A stretch of 64,000 bases of DNA from Fimenecus sp045594645 (GTDB lineage Bacteria; Bacillota; Clostridia; Oscillospirales; Acutalibacteraceae), in assembly GCA_045594645.1 (NCBI GenBank), contig JAZNYY010000043.1:1-64000 (forward strand), given 5' to 3'. Below, piece after piece: positions 25,185-34,412 of this stretch. Within the stretch, counting starts at the first letter, position 1. Every line of letters starts with the position of its first letter. The notes under the pieces are model-generated. The model did no database searches. It was not told the origin of the DNA and was given only the letters and a program-made list of their open reading frames with translations. A program made the position numbers and the translations under genes.

Positions 25185-26570
25185 ATGAGTGAAATTACAA
25201 AAGTGCTCGAAACTGCAAAAAGAATACATTTTATAGGCATTGGCGGTAGCGGTATGTGTCCCCTTGCTGAAATTCTTCATAGTAGAGGTTACTCTTTGCA
25301 GGGCTCTGACAACAATGAAAGCTCAATCGTTGACAGAATTCGCAAAATGGGTATTCCCGTTATGATGGGTCAGCGTGCAGAGAATATTAAGGGTGCGGAT
25401 ATGATTGTTTATTCCGCTGCCATTTCAAAGGAAAACCCCGAATTAAAAGCGGCATTAGAGAGTGGTATTCCCACATTTCAGCGTGCAGAGTTATTGGGCG
25501 AGATTTCTCGTCAGTTTGAAAACTGCATTGGTATTTGCGGAACTCACGGCAAGACAACCGTTACATCAATGACAGTTCAGACAATGCTGGGTGCAGGGCT
25601 TGACCCCTCGGCAGTAATCGGCGGTAAATTACCTCTTACCGACAGCTACGGCAGGGTTGGTGAAACTCAGAATGTTGTAATTGAGAGTTGCGAATATCAA
25701 GACACATTTTTGCACATAAGCCCCAATGTTGCGGTAATTTTAAATGTTGACGAGGACCATCTTGAATATTTCAAGACAATGGACAATCTTATTTTAAGCT
25801 TTCATAAATTCGCAAGCTCTGCAAAAAGTGCAGTAATTTACAATGGTGACGATGAAAACACCCTCAAGGCAATAGACGGCATTGAGGGTAAGGATATGAT
25901 TTCATTCGGTTTTGATAGCAAAAATGATTATTATGCTGAAAACATCTGCGAGCACAAGGGTGCATTCACACAGTTTGATATTATTCACAAGGGCAAAAAA
26001 CTCGGCAGAGTAACACTTTCCGTTCCCGGAATTCATAATGTTCTCAACACTCTTGCAACAGTTGCAACGGCAATTTATTCGGGTGCAAAATTCCCCGATT
26101 GTGTTAAAGGAATTGAAGAATTTCGCGGTGCAGGTCGTCGTTTTGAGGATTTGGGCACATATAACGGCATTACATTCGTTGACGATTACGCTCACCACCC
26201 CGCCGAGCTCAAGGTTACACTTGACGCGGCTATGAAAATGGGCTACAACACAGTTTGGGCAGTATTCCAGCCCTTTACCTATTCAAGAACTGCAATGCAT
26301 TTTGACGAGTTTGTAGATGTGCTTAAAATCCCCGACCGTTGCGTTATGACCGAGATTATGGGCTCACGAGAAGTAAATACTTATGATATTTACACCTCAC
26401 AGTTAGCAGAAAAAATCCCGAATTCAGTTTGGTTTAACACTCAACCTGAGGTTTGCGACTATGTTCTCGCAAACGCAAAAGAGGGCGATTTGGTGCTGAC
26501 AATGGGTTGCGGTGACATTTACAAATCTGCATTTATGATGATTGAGAGACTTAAAAATGATACAGTTTAA
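25185..26570 (+). CDS. murC: UDP-N-acetylmuramate--L-alanine ligase
   Basis: This 461-residue Mur ligase adds L-alanine to UDP-MurNAc with ATP in the cytosol, the first amino acid of the peptidoglycan stem. It has the N-terminal Rossmann motif FIGIGGSGMCPLAEIL, the P-loop GTHGKTTVTSM near residue 116, the central ESCEYQDTFLH and the C-terminal VDDYAHHPAELK near 330. The start at 25185 is chosen over an in-frame ATG at 25149 because GAAAGGA precedes it and MurC homologues begin there. It overlaps ung by 14 bases. Confidence 0.96.
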   Translation: MSEITKVLETAKRIHFIGIGGSGMCPLAEILHSRGYSLQGSDNNESSIVDRIRKMGIPVMMGQRAENIKGADMIVYSAAISKENPELKAALESGIPTFQRAELLGEISRQFENCIGICGTHGKTTVTSMTVQTMLGAGLDPSAVIGGKLPLTDSYGRVGETQNVVIESCEYQDTFLHISPNVAVILNVDEDHLEYFKTMDNLILSFHKFASSAKSAVIYNGDDENTLKAIDGIEGKDMISFGFDSKNDYYAENICEHKGAFTQFDIIHKGKKLGRVTLSVPGIHNVLNTLATVATAIYSGAKFPDCVKGIEEFRGAGRRFEDLGTYNGITFVDDYAHHPAELKVTLDAAMKMGYNTVWAVFQPFTYSRTAMHFDEFVDVLKIPDRCVMTEIMGSREVNTYDIYTSQLAEKIPNSVWFNTQPEVCDYVLANAKEGDLVLTMGCGDIYKSAFMMIERLKNDTV

Positions 26571-27225
26571 TAATTCTTGGGATATTCTCTTAAAAGACGA
26601 ATTTGAGAAGCCCTATTATCTCAATTTGAGAAAATTTCTTGCACAAGAATACAAAACGCAGACTATATACCCTCATATGAACGATATTTTCAATGCGTTA
26701 AAATATACGGATTATCAAAATGTTAAGGTTGTAATCTTGGGGCAGGACCCTTATCATCAGCCCAATCAGGCACACGGGCTTTGCTTTTCGGTGAAAAAAG
26801 GAGTTAATCCCCCACCCTCGCTACAGAATATGTATAAGGAAATTCACGCGGAATACGGCTATCCCATACCCGACCACGGTGAGCTTACATATTGGGCAGA
26901 GCAAGGTGTTTTAATGCTCAACACGGTACTAACCGTTCGTGAAAGTCAGCCAAACAGCCACAAGGGAATGGGTTGGGAAATCTTCACTGACGACATAATT
27001 AGTCTTTTAAATCAACGCCCCGAGCCAATGGTGTTTTTACTTTGGGGTGCAAACGCAAGGGCAAAGACAAAGCTTATTACAAACCCTGCGCATTTGGTGC
27101 TCACATCGGCACACCCAAGCCCACTTTCAGCATATAACGGATTTTTCGGCAATAATCACTTCAAAAAAGCCAATGAATTTTTAAAATCAAACGGAATGAC
27201 AGAAATTGATTGGCAAATAAGATAA
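26557..27225 (+). CDS. ung: Uracil-DNA glycosylase, family 1
   Basis: This 222-residue enzyme excises uracil from DNA. The catalytic water-activating motif GQDPYH is at residues 62-67 (Asp64), and the minor-groove loop HPSPLSAYNGFFGNNHF lies near the C-terminus, so it is a standard family 1 UDG. Its start lies inside the end of murC, which suggests coupling. An ATG 15 bases upstream is in frame but lies farther from the family start. Confidence 0.95.
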   Translation: MIQFNNSWDILLKDEFEKPYYLNLRKFLAQEYKTQTIYPHMNDIFNALKYTDYQNVKVVILGQDPYHQPNQAHGLCFSVKKGVNPPPSLQNMYKEIHAEYGYPIPDHGELTYWAEQGVLMLNTVLTVRESQPNSHKGMGWEIFTDDIISLLNQRPEPMVFLLWGANARAKTKLITNPAHLVLTSAHPSPLSAYNGFFGNNHFKKANEFLKSNGMTEIDWQIR

Positions 27226-27260
27226 AAAATTAACGGCGAGAAAAATTCTCGCCGTTTTTA
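27226..27260. terminator. Bidirectional terminator between ung and the MFS gene
   Basis: AACGGCGAGAA (27232-27242) pairs with TTCTCGCCGTT (27246-27256) around a three-base loop. T runs follow in both directions. Confidence 0.9.
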
Positions 27261-27269
27261 TGTTGTTTT

Positions 27270-28625
27270 TTACTGTGCATTCTTCTTTTCTTTTTTTAAG
27301 AGTGCAATCATAGGAATAAACACAAAGAGCGCTACAACGGCTGCGTAAAGGAAGATAGCCTTTGTAGGAAGCACATCTTCGGCGCCTGTAGTATTCTTTG
27401 TTGCAATATTACCGAGTGTAGGACCAACTACCATTGGAATGAGAACCGCAAACACCATTCTTATACCTTGGAATAAGCCAACCTTGTCTTGCGGTGTGTA
27501 GTCGCGTGTTGAAGCACCAAGCTGAATTGTAAGAACAAGATATCCGATAAGTACAGGTGCAATGCCAATAATAATTGCCATAATATGCGTTGATGTTGAA
27601 AGTATGAAAAGTCCTGCAACAAGAAGTGCCGAGCTTGTTAAGAAAGCAACGGGCTTACTCTTTTCAGCAACCTTCATAAGAATTACAATACCTGCAATAA
27701 TTGTTGCAACTGAAATAACTGCGGGGATGATAATTCCTGCTGAAAGGAAGTTTACATCTGCATTGGCAGGAAGTATAACTGAGCCAAGATAAATAAACAA
27801 ATATGGGAAGAACACTTGGAACGCGCAATTGAAAATGCAAAGAGCAGAAAGAACTAAATAAAGTCCGCTATTCTTTTTAATAACACTTGGACGGAAGCCA
27901 TAGAAAAGGTCTGCCCAGTAGCTTGTTTTTTCAGCTTTTGGCTCTGCGTTTTTGAACTTGTCGGGATTATCAATAAGGAACACACCTGCAACACCGACAA
28001 TGGCAACAACCGCACCCATACCAATAAAGAACACACTATATGGAATTGTACCGCTTTGTGCCAATGAGCCAACAACCATAATTACACCCATTGCAATAAA
28101 GCCCATAAATGTAAACGCAGTTTCAACTTTTGGACGGGATTCGGGAGTTGTAACATCAGTTACCCAAGCATTAAACGCAGAGTCGTTACTTGTTGAGCCC
28201 ATAAATGTCATAACCATGTCCATAATTACTACAATCCAAGCGGTTACAGTAACAATTTGTGCACTATCAGTAAGGTTAAATATATTTGCAACATTCTCTT
28301 TTGTGATAAAGCCAAAAAGTGCTGTTACAATACCCCAAGCGATATAACCGAAAGATATAAACGCTTTTCGGTTTTTCATTTTTTCACTGAGAGTACCCAT
28401 AATAAATGTGGTCACAACCGCAGTGATTGCAGAAAGCGTAACCATAATATTTACGGCATCAGTAAGTGTGAGTGATGCTCCAAAAGCACCTTCATTATAA
28501 ACACAGTCGTTCAAGAATGTGTTAAAATACATATTCTCGACATTCCACGCAAGTGAACCCATAAACATAAAGAGAAGTATGCCGGTCCACACGCGTTTAG
28601 AAAGCTTTCCGTTATTATTACTCAT
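27270..28625 (-). CDS. MFS-type transporter, probably for sugars
   Basis: This 451-residue protein has about 12 helices, a loop GTLSEKMKNRKAFISFGY near residue 78 that fits motif A of MFS/GPH sugar symporters, and a basic tail. It is 12 bases downstream of the GH13 glucosidase gene, so it probably imports a glucoside cleaved by that enzyme. The substrate is inferred only from this neighbour. AGAGGT precedes the ATG at 28625. It ends at a bidirectional terminator. Confidence 0.8.
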   Translation of the reverse strand: MSNNNGKLSKRVWTGILLFMFMGSLAWNVENMYFNTFLNDCVYNEGAFGASLTLTDAVNIMVTLSAITAVVTTFIMGTLSEKMKNRKAFISFGYIAWGIVTALFGFITKENVANIFNLTDSAQIVTVTAWIVVIMDMVMTFMGSTSNDSAFNAWVTDVTTPESRPKVETAFTFMGFIAMGVIMVVGSLAQSGTIPYSVFFIGMGAVVAIVGVAGVFLIDNPDKFKNAEPKAEKTSYWADLFYGFRPSVIKKNSGLYLVLSALCIFNCAFQVFFPYLFIYLGSVILPANADVNFLSAGIIIPAVISVATIIAGIVILMKVAEKSKPVAFLTSSALLVAGLFILSTSTHIMAIIIGIAPVLIGYLVLTIQLGASTRDYTPQDKVGLFQGIRMVFAVLIPMVVGPTLGNIATKNTTGAEDVLPTKAIFLYAAVVALFVFIPMIALLKKEKKNAQ

Positions 28626-28637
28626 TTATCATACCTC

Positions 28638-30311
28638 TTATTTAAAGTAGTAAACCCTGCACTCGTAAGGTCTTGTTACGAATGAGTTGTCAGTTACAGG
28701 GTTGAGACGGTAATTGTTGAGCACAAGCTCGCCGTCTGCAAGGTTAAAGCCCTCAGGAGCCTTGAACTGAACACATTTTTCTGTGAATGAGCAAACAACC
28801 AAAAGTCTTTCGCCGTCAAGATTTCTCTCGTAAACAAAGAGTTTATCGCTATTCTCATAATACTGTTTGAAATCACCATAGATTGCAACTTCGTGTTCCT
28901 TACGGAATTTAAGAAGCTTACGGTAGTAGTTGAGAATTGAGTTTTCATCAGCCTCAGCAGCGGCAACATTGATTTCTGTGTAGTTGGGGTTGAGGTTAAA
29001 CCAAGGCTTTGCAGTTGAGAAGCCTGCATATTCGCTGTCATCCCATTGAACAGGAGTTCTTGAGTTTTCACGAGAGCCCGCATTAGCCATTTTAACAAAT
29101 TTATCGCCCTTAATACCAAGCTTGTTGAACATAATCTGGTTATTAAAGGTAATCATATCCTTGAATTCATCAACAGAATGAAGCTCGATATTTGTCATAC
29201 CGATTTCCTGTCCCTGATAAATAAACGGAGTACCTTTTTGTAAATAACACATTGTTGCAAGCATTTTACCACTTTCAACTCTGTATTTAAGTGAGCCGTA
29301 ACGGTCGATAATTCTTGGATGGTCGTGATTTTCAAGATAAAGTGTGTGCCAACCTTTACCGTTCATAGCATCATACCATTTCTGATAGCACTTCTTCATC
29401 TTTTTAAGGCTGAAAGGAGTTTTAATCCAGTCAGTCATAAAGCAGTCTGCTTCAAGGTGGTCAAAGCTGAACATTGTTTTAAGAACCTGAGTTTCGTCTT
29501 CTGTAACAAATCTGAGAACTTTTTCAGGTGTTATAAGCGGACCTTCGCCGACAGTAAAGCAATCATACTTTGAAAGCACATCATCGTGGAATTCTTTAAG
29601 ATATTCATAGAGATGAGGACCGCAGTTGTAATGCTCCATACCGCAAGCAACGGGAATCGGCACGCCGTTGGGAAGTCCCTCTTTTTTTGAAATGTATGTA
29701 ATAACATCTTCGCGGAAGCCGTCAACGCCCATATCGAGCCAGAATTTCATAATATTCTTAACTTCTTCACGAACTTTAGGGTTATCCATATTCAAATCGG
29801 GCTGACCCTTTGTGAATACATGGAGATAATACTCGTCAACGGACTCAACATACTCCCAAGCACCGCCTTCAAATGTTGAAAGCCAGTTGTTAGGTGGTTT
29901 TTTACCATTTTTACCTTTACCTTTCCTCCAGATATAATAATCGTGGTAAGGATTGTCAACACTCTTGCAAGCCTCTTTAAACCATTTGTGCTCAGTTGAA
30001 GTATGATTTACAACCAAATCCATAAACACTTTCATTCCACGCTCATGAGCACCTGCGAGCACCTTTTTAAAGGTTTCCATATCGCCGTACTCAGGATTAA
30101 TGTCCATATAATCGGCAATATCATAACCATAGTCAGCATTTGGTGATGGGAAAAGTGGTGAGAACCAGATTGCATCTACACCGATGGACTTAACATAGTC
30201 AAGCTTTGAGTAAATACCCTCAAGGTCGCCTATACCGTCACCATTTGAGTCTTTAAAGCTTCTTGGCCAAATCTGATAAACAGCCATTTCCTTATACCAA
30301 GTTTTGTTCAT
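28638..30311 (-). CDS. malL: GH13 alpha-glucosidase (oligo-1,6-glucosidase type)
   Basis: This 557-residue cytosolic glycoside hydrolase has family 13 regions in order: DLVVNHTS near residue 98, GFREDVI with nucleophile Asp202, a VGEGPL acid/base glutamate near 258 and NHDHPR near 328. The valine after DLV is typical of enzymes acting on alpha-1,6 links such as isomaltose and panose, so oligo-1,6-glucosidase or trehalose-6-phosphate hydrolase activity is possible. GFREDVI has Glu where GFRMDVI is more usual. I choose the ATG at 30311 with AGGGGTG; an upstream ATG would add a hydrophobic, unconserved tail. It forms an operon with the downstream transporter. Confidence 0.9.
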   Translation of the reverse strand: MNKTWYKEMAVYQIWPRSFKDSNGDGIGDLEGIYSKLDYVKSIGVDAIWFSPLFPSPNADYGYDIADYMDINPEYGDMETFKKVLAGAHERGMKVFMDLVVNHTSTEHKWFKEACKSVDNPYHDYYIWRKGKGKNGKKPPNNWLSTFEGGAWEYVESVDEYYLHVFTKGQPDLNMDNPKVREEVKNIMKFWLDMGVDGFREDVITYISKKEGLPNGVPIPVACGMEHYNCGPHLYEYLKEFHDDVLSKYDCFTVGEGPLITPEKVLRFVTEDETQVLKTMFSFDHLEADCFMTDWIKTPFSLKKMKKCYQKWYDAMNGKGWHTLYLENHDHPRIIDRYGSLKYRVESGKMLATMCYLQKGTPFIYQGQEIGMTNIELHSVDEFKDMITFNNQIMFNKLGIKGDKFVKMANAGSRENSRTPVQWDDSEYAGFSTAKPWFNLNPNYTEINVAAAEADENSILNYYRKLLKFRKEHEVAIYGDFKQYYENSDKLFVYERNLDGERLLVVCSFTEKCVQFKAPEGFNLADGELVLNNYRLNPVTDNSFVTRPYECRVYYFK

Positions 30312-30402
30312 AAATAACACCCCTATTGTTATTAAGATTATATACAAAATAAGTATATCACATATTAAATTCAAAAACAATTAAAATATAATAAAAACCA
30401 TA

Positions 30403-30431
30403 AAAAATCGGCGGAGTACAAGACTCCGCCG
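30403..30431 (-). terminator. Terminator after eda
   Basis: On the minus strand CGGCGGAGT and ACTCCGCCG form a 9-bp stem (30431-30409) with loop CTTGT, followed by ATTTTTTA. It separates the uronate genes from the glucosidase operon. Confidence 0.9.
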
Positions 30432-30458
30432 AACAGTAAACAAATATGAAAATTATAA

Positions 30459-30480
30459 ATAGATTTTTTTGCAAGACAAT
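30459..30480. repeat. Fragment resembling the left arm of the 31217-31319 element
   Basis: ATAGATTTTTTTGCAAGACAAT directly downstream of the eda stop resembles the left arm at 31220-31244 (ATAGATTT, T run, GCAAGACAAT). eda is thus flanked by related sequence on both sides. The match is short. Confidence 0.35.
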
Positions 30481-31136
30481 TATTTGCCGGCAAGTTCTGC
30501 ACGGGCAAGTTTGATGTTTTCTACAAATCTCTTACCTGTTTCAGTAATCTTCTTGTAGTCGCCTGTCTTTGCGCCTGCTGTAAGTGATGAGCCTGCACCA
30601 ACTGCAACAGCACCTGCTTTAATCCATTCACCAACATTGTCAGCATCAACGCCACCTGTGGGCATCATCTTTGCATATGGAATAGGTCCTTTGATGTCTT
30701 TAATAATCTTAGGTCCGAAAAGGTCTGCGGGGAATACTTTAAGGATATCTGCGCCGTTTTCCATAGCGAGAAGGCCTTCGCGAACTGTCATAATACCGGG
30801 CATCATTGGAACTCTGTAACGGTTGCAAAGCTTGAGAGTTTCAAGGTCAAGCGCGGGGCTTACGATATACTCTGCACCTGAAAGCATAGCAATTCTTGCA
30901 GTTGCAGCATCAAGAACTGTACCTGCACCGAGAATGATTTCTTCGGGAGTGTATCTCTTTGCAAGCTCTTCAATAACCTTGTCAGCGTGAGGAACTGTGA
31001 ATGTAAGCTCGATAGCGGCAACGCCACCCTCGATACAAGCATCAGTAATTCTGATAGCCTGGTCAACTGTTTCTGCACGAACAACGGCTACAATACCGCA
31101 GTCTTGAATTCGGGTAATAATTTTTTCTTTATCCAT
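30480..31136 (-). CDS. eda: KDPG/KHG aldolase
   Basis: This 218-residue class I aldolase splits 2-keto-3-deoxy-6-phosphogluconate into pyruvate and glyceraldehyde-3-phosphate, the last Ashwell/Entner-Doudoroff step. Family landmarks are GVAAIELTFTVPHA with the catalytic glutamate near residue 43, GAGTVLDAATA near 90, the Schiff-base lysine in ILKVFPADLFGPK near 134, and MPTGGVDADN near 157. GGAGATG precedes the ATG. It is separated from kdgK by 176 bases that contain two repeat elements, but transcription probably continues from the uxu operon. Confidence 0.95.
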   Translation of the reverse strand: MDKEKIITRIQDCGIVAVVRAETVDQAIRITDACIEGGVAAIELTFTVPHADKVIEELAKRYTPEEIILGAGTVLDAATARIAMLSGAEYIVSPALDLETLKLCNRYRVPMMPGIMTVREGLLAMENGADILKVFPADLFGPKIIKDIKGPIPYAKMMPTGGVDADNVGEWIKAGAVAVGAGSSLTAGAKTGDYKKITETGKRFVENIKLARAELAGK

Positions 31137-31172
31137 AATTACATCTCCAATAGGAAAATATTTTTATTTTAC

Positions 31173-31197
31173 GGGCGATTCGTGAATCGCCCCTACA
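31173..31197. repeat. Short hairpin repeat ending in CCCCTACA
   Basis: GGGCGATTC (31173-31181) and GAATCGCCC (31184-31192) form a perfect 9-bp stem with a two-base loop, followed by CCTACA. It has the same end as the hairpin at 23620-23647. Confidence 0.65.
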
Positions 31198-31216
31198 TAA
31201 TTTTATTTCTTTATGG

Positions 31217-31319
31217 GAGATAGATTTATTTTTTCGCAAGACAATGTGGCGGAGGCGAAGCTGTATCAGGTATACCGCGAGCCGAAAGCCACGAAGTATT
31301 GCGGGAAAAAAACTATCTC
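31217..31319. repeat. 103-bp imperfect inverted-repeat element between kdgK and eda
   Basis: GAGATAG (31217-31223) and CTATCTC (31313-31319) are the outer arms. Inside, TTTTTT-CGCAA pairs with TTGCGGG-AAAAAA, GTGGC with GCCAC, and the centre holds GGTATACC. The right arm contains the stop codon of kdgK. It looks like a miniature inverted-repeat element or a large mRNA hairpin. Confidence 0.55.
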
Positions 31320-32410
31320 TGCACTCTGGCACCTGAGCCCTTAACGATATTTTCAACCTCTTTAAGTGATGCCATTGATGTATCGCCGGGAGTTGTCATT
31401 GCAAGTGCACCATGAGCAACACCGTAGTTAACTGCAGTCTGTGCGTCCTCTGTAGTCATAAGACCATAGATAAGACCTGATGCGAATGAGTCGCCACCGC
31501 CTACGCGGTCAAGAATTTCAAGACCGGGAAGCTCAAGGCCCTTATGAACCTTGCCGTCTGCATAGCAGATTGCTGACCAATCGTTAACTGTTGCAGTTTT
31601 AACTGTGCGAAGAGTTGTTGCAATAACCTTGAAGTTGGGATAAACCTTAACAACCTCTTCGAGCATCTTATAATAGCCCTCAATGTTGAGCTCTTTAAGA
31701 TTTTCGTCGTTACCCTCAATTTCAAAGCCAAGACAAGCTGTGAAATCTTCTTCGTTACCAATCATAACATCGATATACTTTGCGATTTCTTTGTTAACTT
31801 CCTGTGCCTTTGCCTTGCCGCCAATGTCATTCCAAAGAGATGGACGGTAGTTGAGGTCATATGACACGATTGTGCCGTATTTTTTAGCCGCTTTAACTGC
31901 TTCAATTGCTACCTCTGCAGTTGTTTCTGAAAGAGCAGCAAAAATACCGCCTGTATGTAACCAACGAACGCCGAGAGTACCGAAAATATAGTCCCAATCA
32001 ATGTCGCCGGGTTTAAGCTGTGCAACAGCAGTGTTACCACGGTCAGAAACACCAACTGCGCCACGGATACCGTATCCGCGCTCTGTGAAGTTCAAGCCGT
32101 TACGAACTGTTCTGCCGATACCGTCATATTTTGCCCATTTGATGAGTGATGTATCAACGCCACCCTGCATAATGAAGTCTTCAAGAAGTCTGCCTACCTC
32201 GTTATCTGCAAAAGCAGTAACTACTGCGGTTTTCATACCGAAGCAACGGCGAAGTCCGCGGGCAACATTATATTCGCCGCCACCTTCCCATGCTCTGAAT
32301 GAGCGGGCAGTTTTAATTCTGCCCTCACCCGGGTCAAGGCGAAGCATAATCTCGCCCAATGAAATCATATCAAATGTACAATCTTCTTTTTTTCTGAGAT
32401 TTAAATTCAT
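31313..32410 (-). CDS. kdgK: 2-keto-3-deoxygluconate kinase, PfkB family
   Basis: This 365-residue ribokinase-family sugar kinase phosphorylates 2-keto-3-deoxygluconate to KDPG. The N-terminal block FDMISLGEIMLRLDPGEGR is typical of the KdgK branch. The C-terminal anion-hole and catalytic motif is DRVGGGDSFASGLIYGL near residue 300, with the base Asp in GGGDSF. It lies between the reductase and eda genes, giving the complete order uxuA, reductase, kdgK, eda. GGAGG stands before the ATG. The last codons overlap an inverted-repeat element. Confidence 0.92.
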   Translation of the reverse strand: MNLNLRKKEDCTFDMISLGEIMLRLDPGEGRIKTARSFRAWEGGGEYNVARGLRRCFGMKTAVVTAFADNEVGRLLEDFIMQGGVDTSLIKWAKYDGIGRTVRNGLNFTERGYGIRGAVGVSDRGNTAVAQLKPGDIDWDYIFGTLGVRWLHTGGIFAALSETTAEVAIEAVKAAKKYGTIVSYDLNYRPSLWNDIGGKAKAQEVNKEIAKYIDVMIGNEEDFTACLGFEIEGNDENLKELNIEGYYKMLEEVVKVYPNFKVIATTLRTVKTATVNDWSAICYADGKVHKGLELPGLEILDRVGGGDSFASGLIYGLMTTEDAQTAVNYGVAHGALAMTTPGDTSMASLKEVENIVKGSGARVQR

Positions 32411-32425
32411 ATTTTTATCCTCCGA

Positions 32426-33274
32426 TTAGACACCGCTGTAAGCTGAAAAGCCACCGTCAACGCAAATGCTAGTTCCGGTTATGAAGCTTGAATATGCTTC
32501 GTCGCAAAGGAAGAGAAGTGCACCTGTGAGCTCTGCTGACTCACCGAAACGCTTCATAGGAGTTGCGTTGAGAATTTTATTTGTTCTTGCAGTTGGCGTG
32601 CCGTCTTCATTCCAAAGAAGTGCTTTATTCTGATTTGTTGAGAAGAAGCCGGGTGCGATTGCGTTTACGCGGATACCAACATCTGCAAAGTGAACTGCCA
32701 TAAACTCTGTAAAGTTCTTAACCGCTGCCTTTGCCGCTGAATATGCGGGAATTTTTGTAAGAGGACGGTATGCATTCATTGATGTAACATTGATAATGCA
32801 GGTATTCTCTTTTTCAGCCATATCGCGTGCAAAAACCTGTGTGGGAATAAGTGTGCCAAGGAAGTTAAGATTGAATACGAATGAAATTCCGTTTGCATCA
32901 AGGTCAAAGAATGTCTTGATGTTTTCGTCTTTTTCAATAAGGTCAATCTTTTCAAGAGTTTCTTTTGTTGTTGTGCCCTTGGGGTTATTTCCGCCTGCGC
33001 CGTTGAGAAGAATATCGCAAGTACCGAGCTTTTCAGCAATAATATTGCGAGCATTTTCCATACTCTCTTTTTCAAGAACATTACAACCAACTGCGATAGC
33101 AACACCGCCGTCAGCGTTGATTTCATCAGCAACCTTTTGTGCTGCTGCTTCGTTAAGGTCAAGAATTGCAACCTTAACACCCTGCTTAGCAAGTGACTTT
33201 GCGAAATCTGCGCAGAGAACTCCGCCGCCACCTGTTACAACAGCTACTCTGCCCTTTAAGTTTTCGTGTACCAT
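32426..33274 (-). CDS. SDR-family fructuronate/mannonate oxidoreductase
   Basis: This protein of about 282 residues is a short-chain dehydrogenase. The NAD(P) motif is GRVAVVTGGGGVLCADFA near residue 10, the NAG-type motif is LLNGAGGNNP near 88, and the active site is S-x(12)-YSAAK near 175-190. The SDR type of D-mannonate oxidoreductase (YjmF/UxuB-like) is common in Firmicutes uronate operons in place of the long-chain UxuB. Position between uxuA and kdgK makes conversion of fructuronate to mannonate likely. The ATG at 33274 follows the uxuA stop by one base; an earlier ATG would overlap uxuA. Confidence 0.85.
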   Translation of the reverse strand: MVHENLKGRVAVVTGGGGVLCADFAKSLAKQGVKVAILDLNEAAAQKVADEINADGGVAIAVGCNVLEKESMENARNIIAEKLGTCDILLNGAGGNNPKGTTTKETLEKIDLIEKDENIKTFFDLDANGISFVFNLNFLGTLIPTQVFARDMAEKENTCIINVTSMNAYRPLTKIPAYSAAKAAVKNFTEFMAVHFADVGIRVNAIAPGFFSTNQNKALLWNEDGTPTARTNKILNATPMKRFGESAELTGALLFLCDEAYSSFITGTSICVDGGFSAYSGV

Positions 33275-33275
33275 A

Positions 33276-34322
33276 TTATTTGTTTCCTTTCTCAACTGCT
33301 TCAAACAAGCCGTTTATATATGTTGCACCAAGTGCTCTGTCGTAAAGACCGTAACCGGGTTTTCCTGTTTCGCCCCAAATCATTCTGCCGTGGTCAGGAC
33401 GAACATATCCGTCAAAGCCTGTATCCACAAGCGCCTTAACAACCTCATACATATCAAGACTACCGCAATTTGAAATATGGCCGCTTTCTTCAAAGCTTCC
33501 GTCTTCCATAATCAAAATATTTCTGATATGCATAAATGCAATTCGATTCATTGCACTGTATTTTCTAATCATTTTTACCACATCATTTGATTTTGCACAA
33601 CCTAATGAGCCGGTACAAAGGCAAAGACAATTTGCCTCACTATCAACAAGCTTTAACATTCTGTCAATGTTTTCTTCGCAAGTGATAATTCTCGGAATAC
33701 CAAAAATCGGATATGGCGGGTCGTCAGGATGAATTGCCATTTTAACGCCACACTCTTCAGCCACAGGAATAACTTTTTTAAGGAATTTTTCAAGATTTTT
33801 CCAAAGTCCCTCTTCACCGAGTTCACCGTAAGCTGAAATTAATTCTCTGACTTCTTCTTGGCTATAGCTTGAATCCCAACCCGGAAGATGAATATCATCC
33901 TTAAGCGGGTCAAGGCCCTTCATCTGTTCCCAATACATAACAAGACTTGTTGAGCCATCCTCTGCCTCTTTATCGAGCTGTGTACGAGTCCAGTCAAAAA
34001 CAGGCATAAAGTTATATGTTACGCATTTAATACCGTATTTTGCGCAACGACGAATATTTTCACAATAAACCTCTAAAAGCTCATCAACATTATCTCTGCC
34101 AAGCTTAATGTTTTCGTGCACGGGAATTGATTCAACAACATCAAAAATAAGACCATTGTCTTCGCATTGTTTTACCATTTTCTCAATTGACGCCTCCGGC
34201 CAAACCTCACCCGGTTTTACATCATAAACAGCGCTAACAATGCTTTTCATATTTGGAATCTGACGAATATATTGCAATGATATCGGGTCGCTTTCGCCAT
34301 ACCAACGGAATGACATTTTCAT
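33276..34322 (-). CDS. uxuA: Mannonate dehydratase
   Basis: This 348-residue enzyme dehydrates D-mannonate to 2-keto-3-deoxygluconate. It is of the TIM-barrel UxuA family: MSFRWYGESDPISLQYIRQIP at the start, MAIHPDDPPYPIFGIPRI near residue 210 with metal ligands, and AFMHIRN and VRPDHGRMIWGE toward the end. It is the first gene of the hexuronate operon behind its own promoter, with GGGAGG before the ATG. The upstream isomerase UxaC is not in the window, so the route starts elsewhere. Confidence 0.95.
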   Translation of the reverse strand: MKMSFRWYGESDPISLQYIRQIPNMKSIVSAVYDVKPGEVWPEASIEKMVKQCEDNGLIFDVVESIPVHENIKLGRDNVDELLEVYCENIRRCAKYGIKCVTYNFMPVFDWTRTQLDKEAEDGSTSLVMYWEQMKGLDPLKDDIHLPGWDSSYSQEEVRELISAYGELGEEGLWKNLEKFLKKVIPVAEECGVKMAIHPDDPPYPIFGIPRIITCEENIDRMLKLVDSEANCLCLCTGSLGCAKSNDVVKMIRKYSAMNRIAFMHIRNILIMEDGSFEESGHISNCGSLDMYEVVKALVDTGFDGYVRPDHGRMIWGETGKPGYGLYDRALGATYINGLFEAVEKGNK

Positions 34323-34353
34323 AAGTTTTACCTCCCTATTTTTTTACATTAAT

Positions 34354-34382
34354 ATTCTATCATTGAACTTTTTGTCATTCAA
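34354..34382 (-). promoter_or_regulatory. Promoter of the uxuA operon with overlapping inverted repeat
   Basis: On the minus strand TTGAAT (34382-34377) and TAGAAT (34359-34354) are 17 bases apart. TTGAA and TTCAA inside this stretch form an inverted repeat with a ten-base spacer that overlaps the -35 region, a plausible regulator site. Confidence 0.65.
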
Positions 34383-34412
34383 TGTATTTTTTATAGTTAT
34401 TTTGGGAATTTT

